Of a stretch of DNA of 64,000 nucleotides, positions 17,453 through 28,681 are shown one piece after another. Origin of the DNA: Lachnospiraceae bacterium. Its GTDB lineage: Bacteria > Bacillota > Clostridia > Lachnospirales > Lachnospiraceae. The DNA lies in contig JAFRXH010000003.1 of the NCBI GenBank assembly GCA_017437785.1, positions 53,394 to 117,393 on the forward strand. The letters run 5' to 3'. The notes beneath the pieces were generated by a model. That model did not search any database and had not been told where the DNA came from. It saw nothing but the letters and a program-made list of their open reading frames with translations. A program made the position numbers and the translations under genes. How positions within the stretch are numbered: the first letter of the stretch is position 1; each line of letters begins with the position of its first letter.

Positions 17453-17526
17453 TTGTGTGTGTTGCTCCTTTCGTTTATTGGCACAATTAAATCTTTCAGG
17501 ATCCCCGGGCCGGAAAGTTCAGCTTC

Positions 17527-17573
17527 GGAAATCATAGATTTCCTGCTTCACTTTTTCGCTTCGCTCAGGATGA
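17527..17573. repeat. Intergenic hairpin plus short palindromic repeat unit
   Basis: A 7-bp hairpin GGAAATC/GATTTCC (527-533 and 537-543) is followed by a TTCGCTTCGCTCAGGATGA repeat unit like those at 7171-7219. It lies between a GH25 gene and rfbC. There is no T-run on the transcribed strand, so termination is not supported. Confidence 0.4.
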
Positions 17574-18800
17574 TCAGTTCTGCCAGATCAGGTCCATGTC
17601 CACGCGGGTGCTGATACCGTCTATCTGTCCGCTCGAAGTGTACTGCCATATGCTGAACCGTCCCGTATATAAGGGATCGGAGCGGTACTCGGCCAGCCAG
17701 TGGACGAAGTCCTGCAGCTCCTCATCATTAAGTTTGTTGTAATACCACCATCTGCCGGAATATACGCCTGCGTACAGTCCTTCGCTCTCGATGGTCTTGC
17801 AGAATGCCTTGACCACATTCGTGCGTGTCTCGTTATCCAGGCCATCGGCCCTGCCGTTTCCGCCGGCGCCTTCCACATCTATGAATACCGGATAATCCAG
17901 ATGATAATCCCTGCAGAGCATAGCCACCATGGATGCTTCCTCCACGGCTTCCACCTCGTTTATCGCCTGGGTGAAGAAGTAAACTCCCACCTTTATGCCC
18001 ACACGCGTGGCACCTTCTATATTCTGCTTAAATTTTGAATCCTCTATCAGGCCGCCCTTTGTGGATCCGCGGTAACCGCAGCGGATTATGACGAACTCGA
18101 CACCTGCTGCCGCCACCTTATCCCAGTCTATATCGTTCTGATAAACGGAAACATCTATGCCCAGTACGGCATCGGAGCCTTCCCATTTTCCGGTGTGCTC
18201 CGTATCATCCGCATCATCCTTTGCTTCACTTATCCTGGTATCTTCTTTTGCGACATCTACTTCGTCTTCGCTTAGTATGTACTGTCCGATGTCTTCTATC
18301 ACCGTGTATTCCAGCACATCGCTGACCGATACACGCATGGGATCCTGCGGCACCCTGTAGCCGTCCGCTTCATGCAGGCTCACCCAGTAATCACCGGCGC
18401 TGACCCCCGGTATATATATTATGCCGTCCTGATCCAGATCCTTGTACTCACCAAGCGGATCTATGCTCACATAAAAGGGATAACCGGCAACCGCCGTGCC
18501 TTCGGCATCCGTGATGGTGATACGTATGTCTTTTAAGACACTGCTGGCCTGCAGAAAGAGCCTCTCGCTGTTATCGGCATCTTCGCTCACCTTTACGGAA
18601 CTTATGAGTGAGTCACTGTCAAAAAATGTATCGTCCTTAAGAAAAGCACGGTAAGGGTCATCTTCCTCTTCATGTGCTGCAACCGGCTGTGATACAGAAG
18701 GTTTCACCGGCGGCTGGTTGGCACGCCATACTATCAGCACTATCAGCAAAAGTGCCGATATCGAAGCAATTATAGCAAGATTTCTTACACGCTTATCCAC
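17574..18800 (-). CDS. Membrane-anchored GH25 lysozyme with Ig-like domain
   Basis: 408 aa. Residues 8-26 form one membrane anchor. About 85-165 is a SpaA/prealbumin-like beta domain with the LDQDGIIYIPGV turn, shared with the larger GH25 protein at 20784-23606. Residues about 208-408 are a GH25 muramidase: GIDVSVYQNDIDWDKV, EFVIIRCGYRG, GVYFFTQAINEVEAVEEA, and YPVFIDVEGAG carrying the expected catalytic acidic pair. It would cleave peptidoglycan MurNAc-GlcNAc bonds outside the membrane. Its position inside the rhamnose operon, 6 nt after rfbA, suggests a role in placing or exporting wall polysaccharide rather than in lysis. Confidence 0.9.
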   Translation of the reverse strand: MDKRVRNLAIIASISALLLIVLIVWRANQPPVKPSVSQPVAAHEEEDDPYRAFLKDDTFFDSDSLISSVKVSEDADNSERLFLQASSVLKDIRITITDAEGTAVAGYPFYVSIDPLGEYKDLDQDGIIYIPGVSAGDYWVSLHEADGYRVPQDPMRVSVSDVLEYTVIEDIGQYILSEDEVDVAKEDTRISEAKDDADDTEHTGKWEGSDAVLGIDVSVYQNDIDWDKVAAAGVEFVIIRCGYRGSTKGGLIEDSKFKQNIEGATRVGIKVGVYFFTQAINEVEAVEEASMVAMLCRDYHLDYPVFIDVEGAGGNGRADGLDNETRTNVVKAFCKTIESEGLYAGVYSGRWWYYNKLNDEELQDFVHWLAEYRSDPLYTGRFSIWQYTSSGQIDGISTRVDMDLIWQN

Positions 18801-18806
18801 TTGATC

Positions 18807-19676
18807 CTACAGTCCGCCTGCCACTTCCTTAAGGTACTGTCCGTATGCGGTCTTCATAAGGGGCTCCGCTAACTCAAGCAGCTGCTCCTTTGTGATAAAA
18901 CCGCGTTTATAAGCTATCTCTTCTATGCAGGATATGTACAATCCCTGCCTCTTCTGGAATGCCGCCACGAAATCCGCCGCATCCAAAAGCGCGTCATGAT
19001 TGCCTGTATCCAGCCATGCAAAGCCGCGCCCCAGTGTCTCCACATGCAGATCGCCGCGCTCAAGATATGCATTATTTATGCTGGTTATCTCTATCTCTCC
19101 TCTTGCGGAAGGCTTAACGTCTTTAGCTATAGCCACAACATCGTTATCGTAGAAATACAGTCCGGGCACGGCATAATTGCTCTTCGGATGCTCGGGCTTT
19201 TCCTCTATCGAGATCGCCAGACCGTTTTCATCAAATTCAACCACGCCGTACTCTCTGGGATCACGTACGTAGTATCCGAATATGGTTGCGCCCTTATCAC
19301 GCGATGCCACTTCGCGCAGAAGCTTTGAGAAGCTCTGTCCGTAGAAGATGTTATCGCCCAGGATGAGCGCCACACTGTCGCTGCCTATGAAATCAGCACC
19401 AATGATAAAAGCATCCGCCAGTCCGCGGGGTGTCTCCTGCACGGCGTAACTGAATTCCATACCCAGCTGCTTACCATCGCCCAGAAGCTCCTTAAACACA
19501 GGCAGATCCCTGGGTGTAGAGATTATGAGTATCTCCCTTATCCCCGCAAGCATCAGTATTGACAGGGGATAATAGATCATAGGCTTGTCATAGACAGGCA
19601 TTATCTGCTTTGACACCGCCTTGGTCAACGGATAGAGTCTGGTGCCGGAACCGCCGGCCAGGATTATACCTTTCAT
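18807..19676 (-). CDS. rfbA: Glucose-1-phosphate thymidylyltransferase
   Basis: 289 aa, typical RfbA/RmlA length. The N-terminus [24 protein letters not shown] is the nucleotide-binding signature, followed by [24 protein letters not shown] and [20 protein letters not shown]. It makes dTDP-glucose, the first step of dTDP-rhamnose synthesis. The frame is open to a GTG at 19691, but ATG 19676 has a GAGGAA ribosome binding site at correct spacing and matches the family start, so it is chosen here; it begins 11 nt after the rfbB stop. Confidence 0.96.
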   Translation of the reverse strand: MKGIILAGGSGTRLYPLTKAVSKQIMPVYDKPMIYYPLSILMLAGIREILIISTPRDLPVFKELLGDGKQLGMEFSYAVQETPRGLADAFIIGADFIGSDSVALILGDNIFYGQSFSKLLREVASRDKGATIFGYYVRDPREYGVVEFDENGLAISIEEKPEHPKSNYAVPGLYFYDNDVVAIAKDVKPSARGEIEITSINNAYLERGDLHVETLGRGFAWLDTGNHDALLDAADFVAAFQKRQGLYISCIEEIAYKRGFITKEQLLELAEPLMKTAYGQYLKEVAGGL

Positions 19677-19687
19677 GCTTTTATTCC

Positions 19688-20767
19688 TCACACATTATAC
19701 ATGTTTTCGTAATACTTCTGATAGTCTCCGCTGGTCACGTTCTTCATCCAGTCTTCGTGCTCGAGATACCACTGAATGGTAAGACGTATGCCTTCCTTGA
19801 ACATAGTGTCGGGCTCCCAGCCCACTGCTGCCTTTATCTTATCGGGTGCTATGGCATAACGTCTGTCATGCCCCTTCCTGTCCTCAACATAAGTGATCAG
19901 ATCCCTGCTGACATTTGCTTTCCTGGGATCGGAATCGGGCAGTATCTCCAGCAGCGTATCGATTATTATCTGTACTATCTCTATGTTCTGCTTTTCATTA
20001 TGGCCGCCCACATTGTAGGTCTCAAAGAGCTTGCCCTGCTCCTGTACCATATCGATGGCCTTTGCGTGATCCCTTACATAGAGCCAGTCACGTACATTCT
20101 TTCCGTCACCGTATACAGGCAGCTTCTTTCCGTTTAATGCATTGTTGATCATTAGCAGTATCAGCTTCTCCGGGAACTGGTAGGGTCCGTAATTGTTCGA
20201 GCAGTTTGTTATATTAGCCGGGAAGTGATAGGTATCCATGTATGCCTTTACCAGCATATCCGATCCGGCTTTGCTGGAAGAATAAGGCGAGTGGGGCGAA
20301 TAAGGCGTGGTCTCGTAGAAGTAGCCGTTGCCTTCGGGCAGCGATCCGTATACTTCGTCGGTAGATACATGAAGGAACTTTTTCCCTTCGGGGTAGGTGC
20401 CGTCTTCCTTCTCCCATGCCGCTCTTGCACAGTTGAGCATAACGGCGGTACCCAGCACATTGGTCTTTACAAACACCTCGGGATTTTTGATGCTGCGGTC
20501 CACATGGCTTTCTGCTGCGAAATGTACCACACGGTCTATATCATTTTCCGCAAATACCTTACTGATGGCATCCTTATCACAGATGTCTGCCTTTACGAAA
20601 GTATAATTTGGTCTTTCGTCGACACCTTTCAGATTCTCAAGGTTTCCTGCGTATGTCAGCGCATCCACGTTTATTATACGTATCTCTTCGCCGTACTTTT
20701 CAAACATGTAGTGTATGTAATTTGAGCCTATAAAGCCGGCTCCTCCGGTTACCAGATAAGTTCTCAT
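19688..20767 (-). CDS. rfbB: dTDP-glucose 4,6-dehydratase
   Basis: 359 aa from ATG 20767; this start has a GGGAGAAG ribosome binding site and gives the family N-terminus [18 protein letters not shown] (Rossmann GxxGxxG). Other marks are [12 protein letters not shown], the catalytic-site [10 protein letters not shown], and [15 protein letters not shown] with the YxxxK-type dyad. It converts dTDP-glucose to dTDP-4-keto-6-deoxyglucose. It lies between the large GH25 gene (whose stop at 20784 is 16 nt upstream) and rfbA. Confidence 0.97.
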   Translation of the reverse strand: MRTYLVTGGAGFIGSNYIHYMFEKYGEEIRIINVDALTYAGNLENLKGVDERPNYTFVKADICDKDAISKVFAENDIDRVVHFAAESHVDRSIKNPEVFVKTNVLGTAVMLNCARAAWEKEDGTYPEGKKFLHVSTDEVYGSLPEGNGYFYETTPYSPHSPYSSSKAGSDMLVKAYMDTYHFPANITNCSNNYGPYQFPEKLILLMINNALNGKKLPVYGDGKNVRDWLYVRDHAKAIDMVQEQGKLFETYNVGGHNEKQNIEIVQIIIDTLLEILPDSDPRKANVSRDLITYVEDRKGHDRRYAIAPDKIKAAVGWEPDTMFKEGIRLTIQWYLEHEDWMKNVTSGDYQKYYENMYNV

Positions 20768-20783
20768 GATCTTCTCCCTTCGC

Positions 20784-23606
20784 TTAATATCCAAGATAGC
20801 TGTAATTTAAGTCCACATTCCCCTTGATGCCCGATATCGAACCTTTGGAGGAATACTGCCACAGATCGTAATGTCCGCCGTAATCGGTCTGGCTGGTGTA
20901 ATGCGCCAGCCATATCTTGTATCCGCCTATCACGCTCATATCCAGCGAATAACCGAACCAGCTCTTTGACGAATAAACGCCGCCTGCGTATCCGCCGCTG
21001 TTTATGGTCTCGCAGAAGGCCCTGGCCACTGCCGATCTGGTAGCACGGTCAAGACCGTCGGCCCTGCCGTTTCTGTTCACCGTAAATTCCACATCGATAA
21101 AGATGGGGTAGGATATGCTGTATCCCTGGGCCAGGCTCATGCACATCGAAGCCTCTTCCACTGCTTCCACTTCGTTTACCGCCTGGGTAAAGAAGTACAG
21201 GCCCACTTTAATACCGGCCGCCTGGGCTCCCTGTATATTGGCCCTGAAAGTAGGATCCTCTACCAATACGCCTGTTGACGATCCGCGGTATCCGCATCGT
21301 ATTATCGCAAATTTAACGCCGCTGGCTGCAACAGCACCCCAGTCAATGGCTCCGTTCCACTTGGAAACGTCTATGCCGAGATTTCCCTTGCCGGTATTTC
21401 CGGAATTTCCGCCGTTGCCGCCGTCGTTATTTCCGTTGTTTCCGGTGCCGTCAAGTACGCCGTTCTCATCAAAATGATACTTGACTCCCTTTATGATCTG
21501 GTCACCGGTCACCTTATTTCCGTTCTTGTCAAAGTAGTAGGTCTTTTCGTCAAAAGTCTGCCAGCCGGTATAGATATACTCGACCTCCGACTCCGCATAG
21601 AAGGCTTCAGCCTTGTAGTAATCGGCATATACGGCTTCCCTGTACTCGTCACCGTCCTTTACGTACAGCTGGTTTCCATTCTTATCCTTAAGCTTGGTCG
21701 TCTTGTCCTTTTTAGGATTCTTTTGATCCTTGCCTGTAGGCGTGGGATCTTCATTATCGCCCGGAGTTACCGTAGGTGTGACATCCGGATCCTTTGTGGG
21801 CGTGGGATCTTCTTCTTCGTCATCGTCCTTGGGCGTAGGCTCCTCTCCCTTTGTGGGGATGGGCGTAGGCGTATTTCCGGGGGTAGGATCCTCGGAAGCA
21901 CATATCTCGCTTCCCGTAAGCAGGAAGGGCGCATAAGCCGCAAGATAAGCATTCGCCCCTGCATTTGATGCCGTAGCTTCCGTATACGAAGGTTCGGGGA
22001 TATCATCCTTTTCCACCGGCTTGTATCCGCCGGTACCTTCTTTGGGCGTCTTGGAGGATTCCACCCATTCCACCGTATCTCCGGTAGTAGGTGTCGGAGG
22101 CGGGCCTTCCTCGGGTTGCTTGGCATTTCCCGTATCCTCTGCCGCTGCGTTTACTTCGTTTTCCTTCTTTATCTCTTCCTTAATGTCTATCTTCTGATAG
22201 CTGATGTTTTCCTTAACGGTCACGCTGCCGGGCACGGATGAGAACTCATATCCGCTCTTGTCGACCACTGCAAGCTTGTATTCTCCGCCGGCCACTTCTT
22301 TTTTGTAAATGATACCGTCCTGATCCTCATCCACAAGGCGCAGCTTTTCGCCTGCTGCATTGGTCAGTACCACTTCAAACTCAACATCGGTGATCAGACG
22401 CTCTGTCTGGGTATTTATGAACTTAAGCTTGATATCCTTTGCAACGGAGGTAAAGCTCAGCTTCACATAGGTGAGTGCAGCAGGATCCTTGCTGTCTTCG
22501 TTATCCTCTGTGTCTTCATCCTCCGGGATAACGCTGTTTCCCGCTCCTGCATCAGCCATCGCTATAAGTCCGCTCTGACCGGCCGTCCCGATACGGGCAA
22601 GACGCTCGCCCACATCGTACATGTAGGGCTTGTTCTCGACCACGCTCCTGTTTCTGTATGATTTAACGCCTATTGCCACGCAGAGTGCCAGCAGTATGAC
22701 AGCTGCTGCCGCCAGCACTATCATGTTTGCGGGATTCTTCTTTATGGCAGCGGCGGGATTGCTGTCTTTGCCGGTGTTACGCGCTTCATCAAGACTCATT
22801 ATCTCGCCGGTCTCAAAAAGCCTGGCATCTTTTTCGCTTTCCTTTTCTCCGGCGGCTGCTGTGGTTTCACCGCCTTCCGGCATGTCATCAGCGGCGGTAT
22901 CGGCAAACCCCTCTTCCGTCATGGCTGCTGCTTCACCCGGCCCGGCATTTTCCGGCGTATCTGCTGCTGCCGCTGCATCCTCTACGGCTGCTGCGCCTTC
23001 ATCAGCGGCATCGTCATACTCGTCATCATCGTACTCTTCGCCGGTCTCATCGTCATCGTACTCTTCATCAGACTCTTCGTCCTCGTATTCATCGCCGGTC
23101 TCATCGTCTTCGTACTCTTCATCGGCCTCGTCGAATTCTTCATCCGGGTCCTCATCGTACTCCTCTTCCTCATACTCATCGTCAAGGTCTTCGTCGTACT
23201 CTTCATCCCCGTACTCATCATCATAATCCGCATCTTCCGCGGCGGGCTCAGCTGCTTCATCAGCCAGCTCCTCAACAGGAGGCAGATCCTCCAGCAGCCC
23301 GCTCAGCTCGGAAGTTTTATCAAGGTCTAAAATGACCATGGTATCCGCCAGATCGGGGTTACTTATTACCTTGGTCTCACCCTCCGCCGCATCTATCGGA
23401 ACCTGCGTCTTTTCAATAGCTTCTGCCAGGGCTTTTATATCTGCCAGCGGCTGCGTATCCTCCATGCTCAGGGATATCTCCGCGCTCACGTCCGTAAGCA
23501 GCTGGGTATCCATGGTCACTTCTTTTGGCAGAGTGTCCGGAATCTTTATATTGCCCGTCTCGTCCAGATCGATCATATCCGGTTCTTCATTCAGTTTATC
23601 GCTCAT
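20784..23606 (-). CDS. Large membrane-anchored GH25 lysozyme with acidic intracellular tail
   Basis: 940 aa. Residues 1-290 are predicted cytoplasmic: five short Thr motifs (TQLL, TQPL, TQVP, TKVI, TMVI at about 34-92) and then an Asp/Glu/Tyr tract at about 126-200. Residues 293-315 are the only membrane helix. Outside come a SpaA-like beta domain (about 378-475, with DEDQDGIIYK), a Pro/Thr/Asp linker with repeated TPTP units (about 500-640), two choline-binding-like repeats (GWQTFDEKTYYFDKNGNKVTG) and a Gly/Asn linker. Residues about 742-940 form a GH25 muramidase (LGIDVSKWNGAIDWGAV, YPIFIDVEFTVN). The ribosome binding site is GGGGGAGG and the promoter lies at 23687-23716. It is a paralogue of the GH25 protein at 17574-18800. 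Confidence 0.9.
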   Translation of the reverse strand: MSDKLNEEPDMIDLDETGNIKIPDTLPKEVTMDTQLLTDVSAEISLSMEDTQPLADIKALAEAIEKTQVPIDAAEGETKVISNPDLADTMVILDLDKTSELSGLLEDLPPVEELADEAAEPAAEDADYDDEYGDEEYDEDLDDEYEEEEYDEDPDEEFDEADEEYEDDETGDEYEDEESDEEYDDDETGEEYDDDEYDDAADEGAAAVEDAAAAADTPENAGPGEAAAMTEEGFADTAADDMPEGGETTAAAGEKESEKDARLFETGEIMSLDEARNTGKDSNPAAAIKKNPANMIVLAAAAVILLALCVAIGVKSYRNRSVVENKPYMYDVGERLARIGTAGQSGLIAMADAGAGNSVIPEDEDTEDNEDSKDPAALTYVKLSFTSVAKDIKLKFINTQTERLITDVEFEVVLTNAAGEKLRLVDEDQDGIIYKKEVAGGEYKLAVVDKSGYEFSSVPGSVTVKENISYQKIDIKEEIKKENEVNAAAEDTGNAKQPEEGPPPTPTTGDTVEWVESSKTPKEGTGGYKPVEKDDIPEPSYTEATASNAGANAYLAAYAPFLLTGSEICASEDPTPGNTPTPIPTKGEEPTPKDDDEEEDPTPTKDPDVTPTVTPGDNEDPTPTGKDQKNPKKDKTTKLKDKNGNQLYVKDGDEYREAVYADYYKAEAFYAESEVEYIYTGWQTFDEKTYYFDKNGNKVTGDQIIKGVKYHFDENGVLDGTGNNGNNDGGNGGNSGNTGKGNLGIDVSKWNGAIDWGAVAASGVKFAIIRCGYRGSSTGVLVEDPTFRANIQGAQAAGIKVGLYFFTQAVNEVEAVEEASMCMSLAQGYSISYPIFIDVEFTVNRNGRADGLDRATRSAVARAFCETINSGGYAGGVYSSKSWFGYSLDMSVIGGYKIWLAHYTSQTDYGGHYDLWQYSSKGSISGIKGNVDLNYSYLGY

Positions 23607-23686
23607 AATCCTCCCCCGGAAAAGCCCGGCCGGCTCTTCCCCTGCAGCCCTTAAGCCGCATTTCGGACCCGATGTCCAAACATCTT

Positions 23687-23716
23687 ATTATAACATGCAA
23701 AGCCTTGCCTTAGCAA
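23687..23716 (-). promoter_or_regulatory. Promoter of the large GH25 / rfb operon
   Basis: TTGCTA (23711-23716), an 18-nt spacer, and the extended -10 TGTTATAAT (TATAAT at 23687-23692). It sits immediately after the manC stop codon (23720) and about 80 nt before the GH25 start, so it separates manC from the GH25-rfbB-rfbA-GH25-rfbC run. Confidence 0.7.
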
Positions 23717-23719
23717 GTC

Positions 23720-24790
23720 TCAGAGGTACTGCCCTCCGTTGCCGTTCCTTAAATTCTCCACTATCTTTTTAATGTCCGCAGTGTTCTCCTTATTGCATAT
23801 AAGGATAGCATCGTCCGTATCGACTATCACCAGGTCCTTTACCCCAACGGCTGCTATCAGCTTCTTTCCGCCTTCTATAATGCAGTCGCTCACGCCTGTG
23901 GTGACGGTATTTCCCGATAAAAGGTTGCCGTCAGAGTCTAAAGAGCGCATCCTGCCCAGGGCCAGCCAGCTGCCCACATCGTCCCAGCCGAAATCGCCGG
24001 GCAGTACGCGTATGCTGTCTTCCTTTTCGAGCACACCGTAATCTATGGACTCGGAAGGCATGGTATCAAACTCTGCGTTCAGCACCTTCTCCTCATCCGC
24101 ACTGCCTATAGCCGCTTCTATGGCTGCCAGGTTCGAATATATCTTCGGAAGATGCCTTTCGATGCAGTCCAGTATAGTGGATACTTTCCATACAAACATG
24201 CCGGAATTCCAGAGGAAGCCTCCGTCAGCCAGATACTCTTTTGCCTTGGCCAGATCGGGCTTCTCCACAAAGCGCTCTACTTTATATGCATTCTTCCTGG
24301 CATCTTCACGCAGGAACCTGATGTAGCCGTAGCCGGTCTCGGGAGCGGTGGGGGTGATGCCCATCGTTACCAGGCTTCCTTCCTCCTCCGCGGTCTCTAT
24401 GGCCTCGGAAAGTACCGCGCGGAATGTATCCTCATCCTTTATCAGATGATCGCTGGGAAGTACCAGCATCACCGCGTCCTCATACTTCTTTCTCATGTAT
24501 ACTGCGCCCAGGCCTATGCCGGGAGCGGTATTGCGGCCGACAGGCTCGCAGAGGATGTTTTCCTCGGGGATATCGGAAAGCTGCTCAAGTACCAGCTTTT
24601 TATAATTCTGATTGGTCGATATGAATATATCCTCAGGCTTTACCAGGGGTAAGATACGCTCCACGGTCTTCTGTATCATGGTGCGGCCGTCGCCGGTCAG
24701 GCTCAGAAACTGCTTGGGACAGTTCTTCCTGCTCCTGGGCCAGAATCTCTCTCCTTTACCGCCTGCAAGTATCAGTGCTGTTATCTTCAT
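23720..24790 (-). CDS. manC: Mannose-1-phosphate guanylyltransferase
   Basis: 356 aa, the single-domain form without a C-terminal isomerase. Signature ALILAGGKGERFWPRSRKNCPKQFLSL at the N-terminus, then EPVGRNTAPGIGLGA, VLPSDHLI and the mannose-binding-type VERFVEKPDLAKA. It makes GDP-mannose, the precursor for the gmd/rmd pathway encoded at 26.6-28.6 kb. The ribosome binding site AGGAGG precedes ATG 24790. It is divergent from the glycosyltransferase gene at 24919. Confidence 0.95.
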   Translation of the reverse strand: MKITALILAGGKGERFWPRSRKNCPKQFLSLTGDGRTMIQKTVERILPLVKPEDIFISTNQNYKKLVLEQLSDIPEENILCEPVGRNTAPGIGLGAVYMRKKYEDAVMLVLPSDHLIKDEDTFRAVLSEAIETAEEEGSLVTMGITPTAPETGYGYIRFLREDARKNAYKVERFVEKPDLAKAKEYLADGGFLWNSGMFVWKVSTILDCIERHLPKIYSNLAAIEAAIGSADEEKVLNAEFDTMPSESIDYGVLEKEDSIRVLPGDFGWDDVGSWLALGRMRSLDSDGNLLSGNTVTTGVSDCIIEGGKKLIAAVGVKDLVIVDTDDAILICNKENTADIKKIVENLRNGNGGQYL

Positions 24791-24854
24791 ATGTGGTTCC
24801 TCCTGTGTATTGATTGATTTGGTTATCCCTCAAGGGAAAGGCTTTTTTGGGTAA

Positions 24855-24883
24855 TTGTATGCACCCGTATTATGTGCTATAAT
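24855..24883 (+). promoter_or_regulatory. Promoter of the DPM-type glycosyltransferase gene
   Basis: TTGTAT (24855-24860), exactly 17 nt, then TATAAT (24878-24883). An AAGGAGGAG ribosome binding site and ATG 24919 follow about 30 nt on. Confidence 0.75.
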
Positions 24884-24918
24884 CCCAGTTAATATTATAT
24901 ATATCAAGGAGGAGTGTC

Positions 24919-25677
24919 ATGATCTCCATCGTTGTACCTACTTATAATGAAAAAGATAACATCCATCCTCTGCTTGAGCGTATTCATGCTGCTCTGGGAA
25001 AGATCCCTCATGAAGTGATCTTCGTGGATGATTCCACCGATGAGACCCCCGAGGTGATCAGCCGCATCGCTGAGGACGACCCTACCGTGGTGCTTCGCCA
25101 CCGCGATGATGAAAAAGGTCTGGCTACCGCAGTGGTACTGGGCTTTAAGCTGGCAAAAGGCGATTACGTTGCCTGCATGGATGCGGATCTGCAGCATCCG
25201 CCGGAGGTTTTGGTCGATATGTACGCCGCTATGCTGGCTCATGCCGATATGGCTATACCCAGCCGTTTCATTCCCGGCGGAAGTGACGGCGGACTCGATC
25301 TGTTCCGTAAGCTTGTATCAGGTACCGCCAGATACATGGGAAAGATCATACTTCCCTGCCTGCGCCGCATAAGCGACCCTACCAGCGGTCTTTTCATGAT
25401 ACGCCGCGACCTGCTCGAAGGCGCCCATCTCAATCCCATCGGCTGGAAGATAATGGTGGAAGTCATAGCCATGTGCCCGGTTAAGAAGGTACTGGAGACT
25501 CCCTATGCTTTCCATGACCGTGAAAATGGCGAATCCAAGCTGTCAACCAAAGTTACGCTTCAGTATATACGCCAGCTCATCAACCTCGCCTTTGATGCAA
25601 AGAACAAGGGACGCGGTATGAAGGTGGCCCGCTGGAGTCCTAAGAAACTGGCTGAAAAGAAAGCCGGCCTGGTGTAA
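24919..25677 (+). CDS. GT2 glycosyltransferase of polyprenyl-phosphate mannosyltransferase type
   Basis: 252 aa. MISIVVPTYNEKDNIHPLLERI, VIFVDDSTDET, MDADLQHPPE (DxD metal site), RFIPGG and DPTSGLFMIRRD match the soluble dolichol-/undecaprenyl-phosphate mannosyltransferase branch of family GT2, and there is no C-terminal membrane region. It would transfer mannose (or another hexose) from GDP-sugar to a lipid phosphate, consistent with manC transcribed divergently beside it. It is one of only three plus-strand genes in the window and has its own promoter. Confidence 0.85.
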   Translation: MISIVVPTYNEKDNIHPLLERIHAALGKIPHEVIFVDDSTDETPEVISRIAEDDPTVVLRHRDDEKGLATAVVLGFKLAKGDYVACMDADLQHPPEVLVDMYAAMLAHADMAIPSRFIPGGSDGGLDLFRKLVSGTARYMGKIILPCLRRISDPTSGLFMIRRDLLEGAHLNPIGWKIMVEVIAMCPVKKVLETPYAFHDRENGESKLSTKVTLQYIRQLINLAFDAKNKGRGMKVARWSPKKLAEKKAGLV

Positions 25678-25712
25678 GAACCTTTGCTGCGCCGGGGATA
25701 ACGGGGCATCAG

Positions 25713-26577
25713 CTACCCTTTTATCCACTGGGCCCACTTTTTACGGTAGTCTTCGGGACTCATATTTTCATTTTCCATAAAAAGGCTTCTAAGCTTTTCT
25801 TCAGAACCTATGCCGGATTCAGCAATGACTTCCTGCATAGGTTTTATTGTGAAACGCAGCAGTTCCTTTGCCTTATTTAACATACGGTTGGCTGCGTATC
25901 CTTCTATGCTTATGCCGTAGCGCGCGTTAAAAAATGCATCCAGGCTGTCGATATCCGCACCGTAGCGTGCCACCAGGGCTTCTTTTATCCCGTCTATGGT
26001 AGGCGCGCTCTTTCCCAGTTCTTCATTAAGCGCCTCCCTTATGCCGTCGAATACAACGGCTTCCTTCTTCTCGCCGGCCAGCTGCAGGCACAGAAGCATA
26101 AGACGTGTCACAACGCCGTCGGAACGCAGTTCGGCCTCTATGCTGTTCTCGCCTTTATCAGCCAGCAGCATGCCTATCAGCTCTGCGGCTTCTTCCTCAT
26201 GACGTCCCAGCATAAATACCGGCTGCTCGGCATTCTGTTTTTTAAACAGCGGATAGACCGCCTCTGCCTTGGCTCCGTCAAAATGTACCCACGCCAGTTC
26301 CCAGGGAGAACTCACGCTGCTTTCATGCTCGTAGTGCTCACGGCAGTCCAGAAAGACTGCATCGCCTTTTTTTAGCTCGTAAGTCTTACCTTCGTACCGC
26401 ACGCAGCCCGTGCCCTCCCTCACATAAAAGAAGAGGAAGGATTCCACATTCTCACGTATGGAAGCATGGGGCTTTAAGCTCTTTAGGCAGCCCGCTTCCT
26501 GCACATAGCACAAATGCTTTCTGGCAAAGGATGAGGGCGTATAGAAGTAACGCTCCGAGCTCGTTATTCCTTCGGCA

Positions 26578-26594
<17 letters not shown>
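25713..26594 (-). CDS. AraC-family transcriptional regulator with cupin sensor
   Basis: 293 aa from ATG 26594, which has a GGAGAG ribosome binding site; the frame extends upstream to 26633 inside the previous gene. The N-terminal ~150 residues form a cupin/AraC ligand pocket (YVREGTGCVRYEGKTYELKKGDAVFLD, HYEHES). The C-terminal ~100 residues are the double helix-turn-helix (ANRMLNKAKELLRFTIKPMQEVIAESGIGSEEKLRSLFMENENMSPEDYRKKW). It overlaps the rmd stop by 17 nt, so it is co-transcribed with gmd-rmd and may control that operon. Its effector is unknown. Confidence 0.87.
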
Positions 26595-28591
<1,997 letters not shown>

Positions 28592-28608
28592 TTAAATAAC
28601 AACTTAAA

Positions 28609-28637
28609 ATTATACTCTATTTACTATGCGTTTGCAA
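28609..28637 (-). promoter_or_regulatory. Promoter of the gmd operon
   Basis: TTGCAA (28632-28637), 17 nt, TATAAT (28609-28614). The start codon of gmd is at 28570, leaving a short AT-rich leader. Confidence 0.78.
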
Positions 28638-28681
28638 ATCAGCGCCCGTGCACCGATGCCCCGGAGCATTCCGATACAGGC

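Noticed and set aside
22630-23226. Long Ser-rich plus-strand frame opposite the acidic tract of the GH25 gene
   Set aside because: Low-complexity serine from the complement of Asp/Glu codons; no start signals; the minus frame is a multi-domain protein.
24791-24854. Promoter for manC in the divergent gap
   Set aside because: No -35/-10 pair with acceptable spacing could be found on the minus strand, although one must exist nearby.
25678-25712. Terminator between the convergent DPM-type transferase and AraC genes
   Set aside because: Only a weak imperfect stem and no T-run.
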